Source: Anaerolineales bacterium
GTDB taxonomy: Bacteria > Chloroflexota > Anaerolineae > Anaerolineales > DRMV01
Assembly (NCBI GenBank): GCA_026996855.1
Contig: JALWJZ010000097.1
Location: 1 to 36,662 of the forward strand
Direction: 5' to 3'
Length of the DNA stretch: 36,662 nt
The translations under genes were made by a program, and so were the position numbers. The first letter of the stretch is position 1, and every line of letters starts with the position of its first letter. Under the pieces are notes generated by a model. That model was not told where the DNA came from. It saw nothing but the letters and a program-made list of their open reading frames with translations, and ran no database searches. Positions 12,794-22,351 of this stretch are shown piece after piece.

Positions 12794-15700
12794 TTACGAC
12801 GGCCTCTTGCGTCCCACGTCCAGCCCGTCCAGCAGGCCGGTGCGCAGCCGCGGGATGCGCGGTTGCGTTTCTTCCTTGCCAAAGGTGACCACGCCGTCGG
12901 GCGTCTCCGCCTCCACCGCAATGGCCAGGCTTTGCAGTTCTTTGACCAGCACCTTGAAGGAAGCCGGCAACTTGGGCGGCTCGATGGGTTTGCCCTTGAC
13001 AATGGCTTCGTAGGTGCGGTTGCGACCTTCCACGTCGTCGGATTTGATGGTGAGCATTTCCTGCAAGGTGTAAGCCGCACCGTAGGCTTCCAGGGCCCAC
13101 ACTTCCATTTCGCCGAAGCGCTGACCGCCGAACTGAGCCTTGCCGCCCAGGGGTTGCTGGGTAATCAGGCTGTACGGCCCGGTGGAGCGGGCGTGGACCT
13201 TGTCTTCCACCAGGTGGTGCAGTTTCATCACCGTCATCACGCCCACGGTCACGGGGCGGTCGTAGGGTTCCCCGGTGAAGCCATCCCGCAGGATTTGCTT
13301 GCCCAGAATGGGCATGGGGCGACCGGTTTCCAGCATGACCTGGGAAGCCCGTTCGCGCAGGGCCTCTTCCTCGTCCGGGACGTCCGAAGGGTCGTAGCCC
13401 AGGCTTTCCATCCATAGGCGCAGGCCCACTTTGATGGCTTCGCCCACCCGGCGCTCCCGCTCGGCGAAACTCAGGTCTTCGTCTTCGAAGTGCAACAGGT
13501 CGTCGGGGTTGTAGCCCTTCTCCCGCAGCCATTCCCGGAGGGTGCTGCGGCGGGCATACACCTCATCCGAGGCCAGACGGTACAAATCGTAGCCCTTTTC
13601 GCCCAACCACTGCTCCAGGTACAACGAGCGCACATCGGCCTCGTCCCGCAACAGTTCCGGCACGAGGTCCTCTTGCTGCTGCAACCAGTCCCAGGCCCGT
13701 TCGGTGATCTCCTTCCAGGCCTGGTCCATCATCCAGGCGCGGGCCAGTTCGGCTTCGATTTCCCGCTCGTCGGGGCCGTCGAACACGGGAGTCTTGGCCC
13801 GGAAGCCCAGGCGGGACGCGGCCCAGCCCAGGTGCGCCTCCAGAATCTGACCGATGTTCATCCGGCCGGGCACACCCAGGGGGTTGAGGATGATGTCCAC
13901 CGGCGTGCCGTCTTCCAGGAAGGGCATGTCTTCCACGGGGACCACCTTGGAGACCACGCCCTTGTTCCCGTGCCGACCGGCCATCTTGTCCCCGGCCTGG
14001 ATTTTGCGCCGCTGGGCGACGAAGACCCGAACCATCTTTTCCACGCCGGGGGGCAGGTCCCGGGTGTCTTCCCGGGAGAAGACCTGCACGGCTACCACCG
14101 TACCCCATTCGCCGTGGGGCATCCGCAGCGACGTGTCCCGCACGTCGCGAGACTTCTCACCAAAGATGGCCCGCAGCAACCGCTCTTCCGGCGTGAGTTC
14201 CTTTTCGCCCTTGGGGGTCACCTTCCCCACCAGGATGTCCCCCGGGCCGACTTGCGCACCCACCCGGATGATGCCGTTCTCGTCCAGGTCGCGAAGTTGG
14301 TCCTCACCCACGTTGGGAATGTCCCGGGTGATTTCTTCCGGCCCCAGGCGGGTATCCCGGGCTTCCACTTCGTACTTTTCGATGTGGATGGAGGTGTATT
14401 TGTCTTCCTGCACCAGGCGCTCGGAAATGAGGATGGCGTCCTCGAAGTTGCCACCCTCCCAGGAGAGGAAGGCCACCACCACGTTCTGGCCCAGGGCCAG
14501 TTCGCCGTCCTCCGAGGCGCTCACGTCGGCCAGGACGTCGCCTTTGGCCACCCGCTGGCCTTTGGTGACGATGGGCCGCTGGTCCAGGCAGGTGCTTTGG
14601 TTGGAGCGCTCGAACCGGCGCAGGGGGTACACGTCGGTCTCGCCGTCGTCGGTGCGCACCACGATGCGGTCGCCGGTCACGGAGACCACCTCACCCGCGC
14701 GACGAGCCAGCACCACCATGCCCGAGTCTTGCGCGGCCTTGCTCTCGATGCCCGTGGCCACGATGGGGGCATCGGGCTTGAGCAACGGCACGGCCTGGTT
14801 TTGCATGTTGGAACCCATCAAGGCGCGTGTGGGGTCGTCGTGCTCCAGGAAGGGGATGAGGGCCGCGCTCACACCCACGATTTGGTGCGGGGCCACGTCC
14901 ACGTAGGATACCTGCTCGGGCCGGGCAAACAGGAAGGAACCCCGGTACCGACAGATGAGGTTCTGGGATTCGAACTCGTTGTGTTCGTTGATGGGCGCGT
15001 TGGACTGGGCGATGTAGTAACGGTCGTCCTGGTCCGCGGTCAGGTATTCGATGTCTTCCACCCGGTCGGAAATCCAGGGCACGATGCTCACCATCCGGTC
15101 GCCCAGGGCCTGGGCAATTTTCCGTGCGGTCTCTTCGTCCAGCCGGGTGCCGGCCGTGGCCAGCACGTCTCCCGTAGCCGGGTCCTGGACGTCTTCCCGC
15201 AACTTGCGCCCCACCAGGCGGGGGTCGTTGGCCGGAAGTTCCTTGAACACCCGACGGTACGGCGTTTCGATGAAGCCGTAGGGGTTGATGCGGGCATAGG
15301 TGGTGAGCCGGCCAATCAGACCGATGTTGGGGCCTTCGGGCGTTTCAATGGGGCAGATACGGCCATAGTGGGAGTGGTGCACATCCCGCACGTCGAAGCC
15401 GGCCCGCTCCCGGCGCAAACCACCGGGACCGAGGGCCGAGAGGGTGCGCTTGTGCCGCAGTTCCGACAGGGGGTTGGTCTGGTCCATGAACTGGGAAAGC
15501 TGGCTGGACGCGAAGAACTCCCGCAGGGCCGCGCTGATGGGCCGAATGTTGATGAGCACCGAGGGTGTCACCTTTTCCTGGTCGCCCCGGATGGACATGC
15601 GCTCCTTGATGATGCGCTCCATGCGGCGCAGGCCCACCCGCAGCCGGGCGTAGACCAGTTCGCCCACGGTGCGCACCCGCCGGTTGCCCAGGTGGTCCAT

Positions 15701-16729
15701 GTCGTCGGGGCTTTCCAGGCCGTTGTTGATGGCGATGAGCCGGCGCACCATGGCCACGATGTCCCATTTGCTGATGGTGCGGTAGTCCATGGGCACCCGG
15801 TCGTGCAGGTCGAACTTCTGGTTCATCTTGTAACGACCCACCCGGGCCAGGTCGAAATAGCGGGGGTCGAAGAGTTGCGTTTGGAGGAACTCCCGGGCGT
15901 TGTCCAGGGTGGCGGGTTCGCCGGGGCGCAGGCGTTTGTACAGTTCGATGAGCGCGGCCTCGGCTACCGAACGGCCGTCCAGTTCCAGGTCCGGTTCCTG
16001 CTCGATGGTGTTCTGGATGAAAGGTCGTTCGGGGTCGATGTCCACGTCCCGGAACAGGGCCAGCAGTTCCTCGTCCGTGCCCGTGGTCAGGGGCGATTCG
16101 GGCAGGCCGTCATCCACCGCGGCCAGCGCGCGCAGGAACAGGGTGACGGGCACGGAACGCCGGCGGTTGAAACGCAGGATGATGTGGTCACTGCGCTTGG
16201 TCTCCAGTTCCAGCCATACACCCCGGTCGGGGATGAGTTTGGCCGTGGCCAGGGAGCGTCCCACGGTACGGTCGTACGGCGCGTCGAAGTAAGCGCCGGG
16301 GGAGCGAATGAGTTGGGAGACCACCACCCGCTTGGTGCCATTGATGACGAAAAAGGCCCGGTCGGTCATTTCGGGGAAGTCGCCTAAGAAAATGTTCTGC
16401 TTGATGGGTTCGGGGACGTCCGGCCCGGTGAGCAGCACCGAGGCCCAGAGGGGCCGGGCATAGGTCAGGCCGCGTTCGATGCACTCTTCCACCGAGTGTT
16501 TGGGTTCGCCCAACCAGTACTTCAAGCCCCATTCCTTGGCCTCGGGTGTGTTCCCGGGGAAGTACAAGCGCATCCCTTCGTTGTAAGCCACCACGGGGGA
16601 GATCTCGTCCAGCAGTTCGCCGATGCCCTCTTCCTTGAGCCATTGGTAGGAATTCAATTGCATCTCGATGAACAGCGGCAACGGCAACACGGAGTGGATA
16701 CGGCTGTAATCTTTGAGCGGATAGGCCAT
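12794..16729 (-). CDS. rpoB: DNA-directed RNA polymerase subunit beta
   Basis: 1311 residues, complete. It catalyses RNA synthesis with beta' in the core polymerase. Visible signatures: an N-terminal [19 protein letters not shown], the rifampicin pocket [20 protein letters not shown] and [17 protein letters not shown] (about residues 405-440, with the key Asp, His and Ser kept), [20 protein letters not shown], the [12 protein letters not shown] catalytic region, and the C-terminal [26 protein letters not shown] site lies 8 nt before the ATG. There is no rpoC after it: the 3' end faces convergent gatA. There is no rplJL before it either. A long leader with an attenuator-like hairpin precedes it. 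Confidence 0.97.
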   Translation of the reverse strand: MAYPLKDYSRIHSVLPLPLFIEMQLNSYQWLKEEGIGELLDEISPVVAYNEGMRLYFPGNTPEAKEWGLKYWLGEPKHSVEECIERGLTYARPLWASVLLTGPDVPEPIKQNIFLGDFPEMTDRAFFVINGTKRVVVSQLIRSPGAYFDAPYDRTVGRSLATAKLIPDRGVWLELETKRSDHIILRFNRRRSVPVTLFLRALAAVDDGLPESPLTTGTDEELLALFRDVDIDPERPFIQNTIEQEPDLELDGRSVAEAALIELYKRLRPGEPATLDNAREFLQTQLFDPRYFDLARVGRYKMNQKFDLHDRVPMDYRTISKWDIVAMVRRLIAINNGLESPDDMDHLGNRRVRTVGELVYARLRVGLRRMERIIKERMSIRGDQEKVTPSVLINIRPISAALREFFASSQLSQFMDQTNPLSELRHKRTLSALGPGGLRRERAGFDVRDVHHSHYGRICPIETPEGPNIGLIGRLTTYARINPYGFIETPYRRVFKELPANDPRLVGRKLREDVQDPATGDVLATAGTRLDEETARKIAQALGDRMVSIVPWISDRVEDIEYLTADQDDRYYIAQSNAPINEHNEFESQNLICRYRGSFLFARPEQVSYVDVAPHQIVGVSAALIPFLEHDDPTRALMGSNMQNQAVPLLKPDAPIVATGIESKAAQDSGMVVLARRAGEVVSVTGDRIVVRTDDGETDVYPLRRFERSNQSTCLDQRPIVTKGQRVAKGDVLADVSASEDGELALGQNVVVAFLSWEGGNFEDAILISERLVQEDKYTSIHIEKYEVEARDTRLGPEEITRDIPNVGEDQLRDLDENGIIRVGAQVGPGDILVGKVTPKGEKELTPEERLLRAIFGEKSRDVRDTSLRMPHGEWGTVVAVQVFSREDTRDLPPGVEKMVRVFVAQRRKIQAGDKMAGRHGNKGVVSKVVPVEDMPFLEDGTPVDIILNPLGVPGRMNIGQILEAHLGWAASRLGFRAKTPVFDGPDEREIEAELARAWMMDQAWKEITERAWDWLQQQEDLVPELLRDEADVRSLYLEQWLGEKGYDLYRLASDEVYARRSTLREWLREKGYNPDDLLHFEDEDLSFAERERRVGEAIKVGLRLWMESLGYDPSDVPDEEEALRERASQVMLETGRPMPILGKQILRDGFTGEPYDRPVTVGVMTVMKLHHLVEDKVHARSTGPYSLITQQPLGGKAQFGGQRFGEMEVWALEAYGAAYTLQEMLTIKSDDVEGRNRTYEAIVKGKPIEPPKLPASFKVLVKELQSLAIAVEAETPDGVVTFGKEETQPRIPRLRTGLLDGLDVGRKRPS

Positions 16730-16797
16730 GGGAAACGCCTCCCAACGAAATGGATTACCAAAGGCCTGCTATCGTGGGATATGGAAATCAAGGGATT

Positions 16798-16838
16798 CGG
16801 CAAAAAACTTCACCCCTCGCCTGCGTTCAGGCAGGGGG
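16798..16838 (-). terminator. Attenuator-like hairpin in the rpoB leader
   Basis: On the minus strand CCCCCTGCCTG and CAGGCGAGGGG pair around AACG, followed by TGAAG and TTTTTT. It lies about 70 nt before the rpoB ATG and downstream of a strong promoter, so it would act on rpoB's own transcript. Confidence 0.6.
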
Positions 16839-16882
16839 TTCGTCGTATCGAAGGTCGGCCCAATGTCGGTTTTGGTAATGGG

Positions 16883-17032
16883 TCAGCCCTTGTCGAGAGG
16901 ACAGGGAAGTTTTGCGGTCCATCCTTGAAACGTCGTGGCTTGAAGGGTATGGTCACAGACAACAAAAGGCCCTGCCGCGACAATACTGTCCGGCCGGGTC
17001 AAAACCACCGTTTTCAGCCCTCTGCTCTTCAT
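16883..17032 (-). other. Possible 49-codon upstream ORF in the rpoB leader
   Basis: ATG at 17032 to TGA at 16883 (MKSRGLKTVVLTRPDSIVAA...). The ATG would be about 5 nt from the predicted transcript start. Third-position composition is weaker than in genes of the window and no homology was recognised, so coding status is doubtful. Confidence 0.2.
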
Positions 17033-17043
17033 GTGCGGCTCCC

Positions 17044-17052
17044 ATTATACCA
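17044..17052 (-). promoter_or_regulatory. Extended -10 promoter of rpoB
   Basis: TGGTATAAT on the minus strand (17052-17044) predicts a start near 17037 and an rpoB leader of about 300 nt. The remaining 16730-17043 sequence holds no convincing gene. Confidence 0.6.
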
Positions 17053-17106
17053 GGAACCCCGTTGTCGCGCGCAGGTTTTTCTGGGGGACGAAAAAGGTTT
17101 TCGACG

Positions 17107-17134
17107 TTGCATCTGAAGCGAAGCGTGGTATCAT
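17107..17134 (+). promoter_or_regulatory. Promoter of the small acidic protein gene
   Basis: TTGCAT (17107-17112) and TATCAT (17129-17134, preceded by TGG) are 16 nt apart, 27 nt before the start codon. Confidence 0.6.
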
Positions 17135-17161
17135 GGAGATGCCTTTTCAGGGGTAAGGCTT

Positions 17162-17557
17162 ATGGAAATGGACGAACGCAAAATCACCATCATCGAGGGT
17201 CCGCCGCCAACCTTCGAGCCGGTCCAGCCGGAAATGCAATTCGTGCTGGGCAGCGCGCTGGAAGGGCCGGAACCGGGCGAGTTGGCCGTTACCCGGGTGC
17301 GGGCACTCAACGGGCCCGAGTTGGTGGAACGCTGTTATCGGGCCTGGCGGGACAAGGAAAGCATCCCGTTGGAGTTCCGCACCACCTTGGGAACGGTGCA
17401 ACGGGTGCCCATCGTAGCCGTGCGTTACGTGCCTACCGAAGAGGGCGACATCCTCTTCCTGTGGGTGTTGCTGACCCGGCAGGTCATCGACTCCCTGGTG
17501 GAAGAGAGCGGCTGGGCCGACGACGAAGAAGACGACGACTTTGCCGATATCTTCTAA
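17162..17557 (+). CDS. Small acidic conserved-type protein, function unknown
   Basis: 131 residues, no signal or membrane segment. The N-terminus (ITIIEGPPPTFEPV) and core (VLGSALEGPEPGELAVTRVRAL) are followed by a helix-strand region (RCYRAWRDKESIPLEFRTT, VPIVAVRYVPTEEGDILFLWV), and it ends in a very acidic tail (EESGWADDEEDDDFADIF). The composition and codon use match its neighbours, so it is a real gene. The acidic tail suggests a nucleic-acid- or polymerase-mimicking or regulatory protein, but that is speculation. It is divergent from rpoB, with its own promoter. Met at 17168 is an alternative start. Confidence 0.75.
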   Translation: MEMDERKITIIEGPPPTFEPVQPEMQFVLGSALEGPEPGELAVTRVRALNGPELVERCYRAWRDKESIPLEFRTTLGTVQRVPIVAVRYVPTEEGDILFLWVLLTRQVIDSLVEESGWADDEEDDDFADIF

Positions 17558-17659
17558 CAAGGGCAGGGGCAGGCCATCCGTAAAGCGGATTTGCCTCCCT
17601 TCTTGCATCGCGCTGCCCCCGGTGCTCCACGCGCCGGGAAAGCAGCCGAACCGAGACAT

Positions 17660-17733
17660 GCCCGCGTAGCTCAACTGGACAGAGCACCGGACTTCGGATC
17701 CGGTGGTTGGGGGTTCGAGTCCCTCCGCGGGCG
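17660..17733 (+). tRNA. tRNA-Arg (TCG)
   Basis: 74-nt cloverleaf. Acceptor GCCCGCG pairs with CGCGGGC, anticodon stem CCGGA/TCCGG with loop CTTCGGA (anticodon TCG, reads CGA), T loop TTCGAGT. Discriminator G; CCA is not encoded. Confidence 0.95.
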
Positions 17734-17736
17734 CTA

Positions 17737-17775
17737 ACAAAAAGCGCCTCGCCGTCAAGGCGAGGCGCTTTTTGT
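17737..17775 (+). terminator. Terminator of tRNA-Arg
   Basis: A perfect 17-bp stem (17737-17753 with 17759-17775) ends in TTTTTGT. Confidence 0.88.
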
Positions 17776-17795
17776 GTTCTGGGAGCCACGGACGA

Positions 17796-17821
17796 AAAGG
17801 GCGGCGCCAAAGTCGCCCTTT
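17796..17821 (-). terminator. Terminator of proS
   Basis: AAAGGGCG pairs with CGCCCTTT around a 10-nt loop, with TTTTC following on the minus strand, 17 nt past the proS stop. Confidence 0.65.
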
Positions 17822-17837
17822 CCAGAGAGTCTGCTCC

Positions 17838-19340
<1,503 letters not shown>

Positions 19341-19402
19341 TCATTTTACCCGAAAGCCGGGAACCGTTCGAGGGACGCGAGGGGGCATTCGGGCGAATGT
19401 TC

Positions 19403-20395
19403 TTATTCCTCGGTGAAAATCTGGCCCAACGCGGCCGGCGGCTGTACCTGCAAGGCCCGAAGCACCCGCAACACCCCGTGTCGAATTTCCGGCGGAAGCC
19501 CGGCCAGGGTGCGTTGCATCCATTCCGTATTGCCGATGTTCACGAAAAGCAGGAGCAAAATCATGATGGGGAAGGGCGCCACTTGCAGCACCTGGGTGGG
19601 CACGTCCTTCACGTGCGTTTGCAACACCAGGCTGAGCCATTGCAGCAAACCGAAGAGATACGCGCCCAGCGCTCCCCGCAGGGGGTGCCAGCCACCGAAA
19701 ATGGTCAGGGCCAGGGCAATCCAGCCCACGCCGTCCAGGCCGGAGATGATGCCCTTCCACCCGGCTTTGACGCTGAGGGAATAGGTGGGACCGGCCAGCC
19801 CCACCAGGGCACCGCCCACCGCGGTGTACACGTACTGCAACAGCCGCACACGCGCGCCGCGCACATAGGCGGCCGCGGGCTGTTCGCCCAGGCCCCGTAA
19901 AATCAACCCGGGACGGGTATAGAAGAACCAAAACACCATGCCCACGATGACCAGGTAACTGAAGTAGGTGAGCACGTCGTGTTGGAAGAAAAGGGGGCCG
20001 AGGATGGGAAGGTCCTTCAACACGGGAATGGGCCAGTGGGGCAGGCGAGGCCCCTGGCGACCCATGTAAGGCGTGCCCAGGAAGTAGGCCAGGTCGCGGG
20101 TGAACAGGGTCAACACGAAACCTACTGCCACCTGGGACTGCCCCAAGGAAAGGCTGGTGAAGGCCACCAGCAAGGCCACCACCATCCCCACCAACGCTCC
20201 GGCCAGGAAACCCAGGACCAGGCTGTCCGTGTTCACGGCCACCGCGAACCCGGTCATGGCCGAGAGCAGAATGGTGCCGTTCAGGGCCAGGTTGATGACC
20301 CCGGCCCGTTCCGTGAGGATTTCGCCCAGGGTGGCCAGCACAACAGGGGTCGAAAGGGCAACAACACCGGCGAGTCCGACGAATAAGGTGTCCAT
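19403..20395 (-). CDS. ABC transporter permease, nucleoside/BMP type (second permease)
   Basis: 330 residues, about 8-9 membrane helices. It belongs to the BPD_transp_2 (RbsC/BmpC/NupQ) permeases: TLGEILTERAGVINLALNG near the N-terminus is the hallmark of the smaller permease of nucleoside transporters. LGEQPAAAYVRGARV is the coupling-loop region that contacts the ATPase. The start at 20395 has an AGGAAAGG site just upstream. It is the promoter-distal gene of the BMP-ATPase-permease set but is separated from the first permease by an antisense toxin-antitoxin pair, so its expression probably depends on read-through or on a promoter at 20396-20457. Confidence 0.9.
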   Translation of the reverse strand: MDTLFVGLAGVVALSTPVVLATLGEILTERAGVINLALNGTILLSAMTGFAVAVNTDSLVLGFLAGALVGMVVALLVAFTSLSLGQSQVAVGFVLTLFTRDLAYFLGTPYMGRQGPRLPHWPIPVLKDLPILGPLFFQHDVLTYFSYLVIVGMVFWFFYTRPGLILRGLGEQPAAAYVRGARVRLLQYVYTAVGGALVGLAGPTYSLSVKAGWKGIISGLDGVGWIALALTIFGGWHPLRGALGAYLFGLLQWLSLVLQTHVKDVPTQVLQVAPFPIMILLLLFVNIGNTEWMQRTLAGLPPEIRHGVLRVLRALQVQPPAALGQIFTEE

Positions 20396-20418
20396 AAGCC
20401 TTTCCTCATGCGCAACAG

Positions 20419-20424
20419 TATAAT
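20419..20424 (+). promoter_or_regulatory. -10 box of the toxin-antitoxin operon
   Basis: TATAAT lies 34 nt before the mntA start codon. The -35 region is weak. Confidence 0.45.
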
Positions 20425-20457
20425 GAAGATGCTCCAACGGCACGGAGGCAGAATTCC

Positions 20458-20877
20458 ATGAAAGTTCTCACTCGGAAAGAAATCCTGGCTCAACGGATTT
20501 TCCTGCCCGCCAAATGGAAACAGGCGATTTTGGACGTCATCTTTCGGCACGTGCCGCCGGAAAGATGCCTTGTTTTCCTGTTCGGCTCCTTTGCCCGTGG
20601 CGAGGCCACAGGGGGTTCGGATATTGACATCGGACTGTGGTGCGACCCACCGCTCACGCCGGGTACTCGAGCGCGTTTGAGCCTGGCTCTGGCCGAAGAC
20701 GTGCCCTTCCTGCGCGCCGTGGATTTGGTGGATTTGCGCGAAGTTCGCGACCCGGACTTTCTGGAGCACATCCTCAAGGAGGCAAAACTATGGCATCTCG
20801 GGAGCAAGTGCAGCAACGCTTTGCCCGATTCTGTCAGGCGCTGGCTCGACTCCGAGAAGTCCTGCAAGAACCCCTGA
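20458..20877 (+). CDS. mntA: MntA-like antitoxin, minimal nucleotidyltransferase
   Basis: 139 residues. The nucleotidyltransferase signature GSX10DXD is intact (Gly43-Ser44 to Asp55-Ile-Asp57, GSFARGEATGGSDID). A third acidic position is expected near VDLVDL. In characterised HepT/MntA systems MntA AMPylates the HEPN toxin and silences it. The fold should end near ILKEAKLW. The last ~30 residues are read in a different frame over the start of the toxin gene and are probably an unstructured extension. The toxin's ribosome site lies within this gene. No counterpart besides hepT is needed for function. Confidence 0.85.
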   Translation: MKVLTRKEILAQRIFLPAKWKQAILDVIFRHVPPERCLVFLFGSFARGEATGGSDIDIGLWCDPPLTPGTRARLSLALAEDVPFLRAVDLVDLREVRDPDFLEHILKEAKLWHLGSKCSNALPDSVRRWLDSEKSCKNP

Positions 20878-21233
20878 CTTCGGCCATCGTTCGAGATGCT
20901 GCCATTCAGCGCTTCGAATTCACCTTCGAGGCAATGTGGAAATTCCTTCAAGCCCAAATGCGCTGGGAAGGGCGTTCCTGCGCCAGCCCCCGAGGATGCC
21001 TTACGGAAGCCGTGCAACGAGGGTGGATTTCCGCAAATGAAGAAGAGGTTTTTCTCCAAATGCTGCATTATCGCAATTTGACCGTACACATCTACAACGA
21101 AGACCTCGCTCAGGCGGTATACGACTTCATTCGCGAACAGGCATGGCCCGCTCTGGAACGCTTGCGCCAACGGGGTGTCGAGGATGGCTTGGATGATCCC
21201 ACCGAGGCCCATAACCCTCCCCCCTCCTCATGA
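20790..21233 (+). CDS. hepT: HepT-like HEPN-domain toxin
   Basis: 147 residues; AAGGAGG lies 7 nt before the ATG. An all-helical HEPN protein of the HI0074/HepT kind. The RX4HXY motif is complete: Arg95-NLTV-His100-Ile-Tyr102. In the known system this is the RNase active site, and its Tyr is the AMPylation target of MntA. It overlaps mntA by 88 nt in another frame, and its stop overlaps the end of the convergent permease by 6 nt. The last ~18 residues (acidic and Pro-rich) look like an added tail. Composition seems less GC-rich than the flanking transporter genes, consistent with transfer. Confidence 0.87.
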   Translation: MASREQVQQRFARFCQALARLREVLQEPLTSAIVRDAAIQRFEFTFEAMWKFLQAQMRWEGRSCASPRGCLTEAVQRGWISANEEEVFLQMLHYRNLTVHIYNEDLAQAVYDFIREQAWPALERLRQRGVEDGLDDPTEAHNPPPSS

Positions 21234-22295
21234 CGCTTCCCCGGCCCGTCGGCGCCGGGCCAGCCATTTCATGCGCACCCCTTCGCCCAAGAGGAAACTG
21301 TACACCAGCGCGCCCTGTAACACCCCGGCCAGGGTGGAATCCACCTTGAGCACAATGGGCAGTTGGATGCTGCCCAGGTTGAGCATGGCGAAGAACCAAG
21401 CCACCGGCCCGATCCACACGGGGTGGAAGTTGACCAACATGCCGATGAGCAGCCCCAACCAACCGTACCCGCTGGAAATGCCGGGGAGCAGCCGGTGGTA
21501 TACCGCGGTGACCTGCACCGCGCCGGCCAGGCCCCCAAAGATGCCGGCCAGGGCAAAAGCGCTCAGGATGATGCGGTTGGAAGAAAGCCCCATCATCAGA
21601 TACGCGGCCCGGGGGTTGCGCCCCACCGCGCGCAGCCGAAGCCCGTAGTACGTACCCAAGAGCAACACCATGGTCACCAGCCACCCCACCACGGCCAGAC
21701 CCAAAGCCCAGGGGCTCAGGCGAAAGCCCTCCAGCGTGGGCAACCACAGTTCCCGGGGGAAAGGCTCGGTACCGCTCATGGAACCCACGCCGGGGCGTTT
21801 CCAGGGGCCGAACACCAGGTACAGCACCAGGGCCACGGCCACGAAATCCAGGCCCAAACCGGAGAAAATCTCGTTCACCCCGCCGTACACCTTGAGGACC
21901 CCGGAAAGCAAGGCCCAGAGCATCCCGCCCAGGGCCGCGGCCACGAATGCGAGGGTCAGGGCCACACCGGGGGGCGTGTCGGTGCCCTGGAAGATGCGCA
22001 GCACCCATGTCGCGAAAACCGCGCCCAGGATGATTTGTCCCTCGATGCCGATGTTCCACAACCCAGCCTGAAAGGTGAACAAAAGTCCTGCCGCGGTCAA
22101 CAACAGAGGCGTCCAGATGACGAAAATGTCCGCGATTTTGCGCGGGGAGCCGAAGGCACCCTCCAGAATCAAGCGGAAGGCCTCCAGGGGTGGCGCTCCC
22201 ACCATCAACAGCACTGCCGATGTGAGCAGCAACGCGAAAACCACTGCGGCCAGGCGAAAGGCCAGGGTTGTCATCCAGCCGTGGCGTTCCGTCAT
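21228..22295 (-). CDS. ABC transporter permease, nucleoside/BMP type (first permease)
   Basis: 355 residues with about 8-10 membrane helices. BPD_transp_2 family, the larger permease type (BmpD/NupP-like): GAFGSPRKIADIFVIWTPLLLT, GLWNIGIEGQIILGA, the VGRNPRAAYLMMGLSSNR coupling loop and ALAGIFGGLAGAVQ. The start at 22295 was chosen because AGGAGG ends 9 nt upstream; a TTG at 22304 abuts the site. The gene follows the ATPase by 56 nt in the same direction. The C-terminus is basic. Together with the other permease it forms the membrane channel for nucleosides or similar BMP-protein ligands. Confidence 0.9.
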   Translation of the reverse strand: MTERHGWMTTLAFRLAAVVFALLLTSAVLLMVGAPPLEAFRLILEGAFGSPRKIADIFVIWTPLLLTAAGLLFTFQAGLWNIGIEGQIILGAVFATWVLRIFQGTDTPPGVALTLAFVAAALGGMLWALLSGVLKVYGGVNEIFSGLGLDFVAVALVLYLVFGPWKRPGVGSMSGTEPFPRELWLPTLEGFRLSPWALGLAVVGWLVTMVLLLGTYYGLRLRAVGRNPRAAYLMMGLSSNRIILSAFALAGIFGGLAGAVQVTAVYHRLLPGISSGYGWLGLLIGMLVNFHPVWIGPVAWFFAMLNLGSIQLPIVLKVDSTLAGVLQGALVYSFLLGEGVRMKWLARRRRAGEAS

Positions 22296-22351
22296 GCTAT
22301 GCAACCTCCTGGGGCGTCCGGGATGCTTCGATGTTTACCTGCACCACCGCT

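Noticed and set aside
13490-16387. A 965-codon open frame antisense to rpoB
   Set aside because: It is the complement of rpoB in a GC-rich genome. Its translation is His/Gly/Val-rich low-complexity sequence with no fold, and rpoB is certain on the other strand. Similar long antisense frames over metK, recN, proS and the ABC genes were rejected for the same reason.
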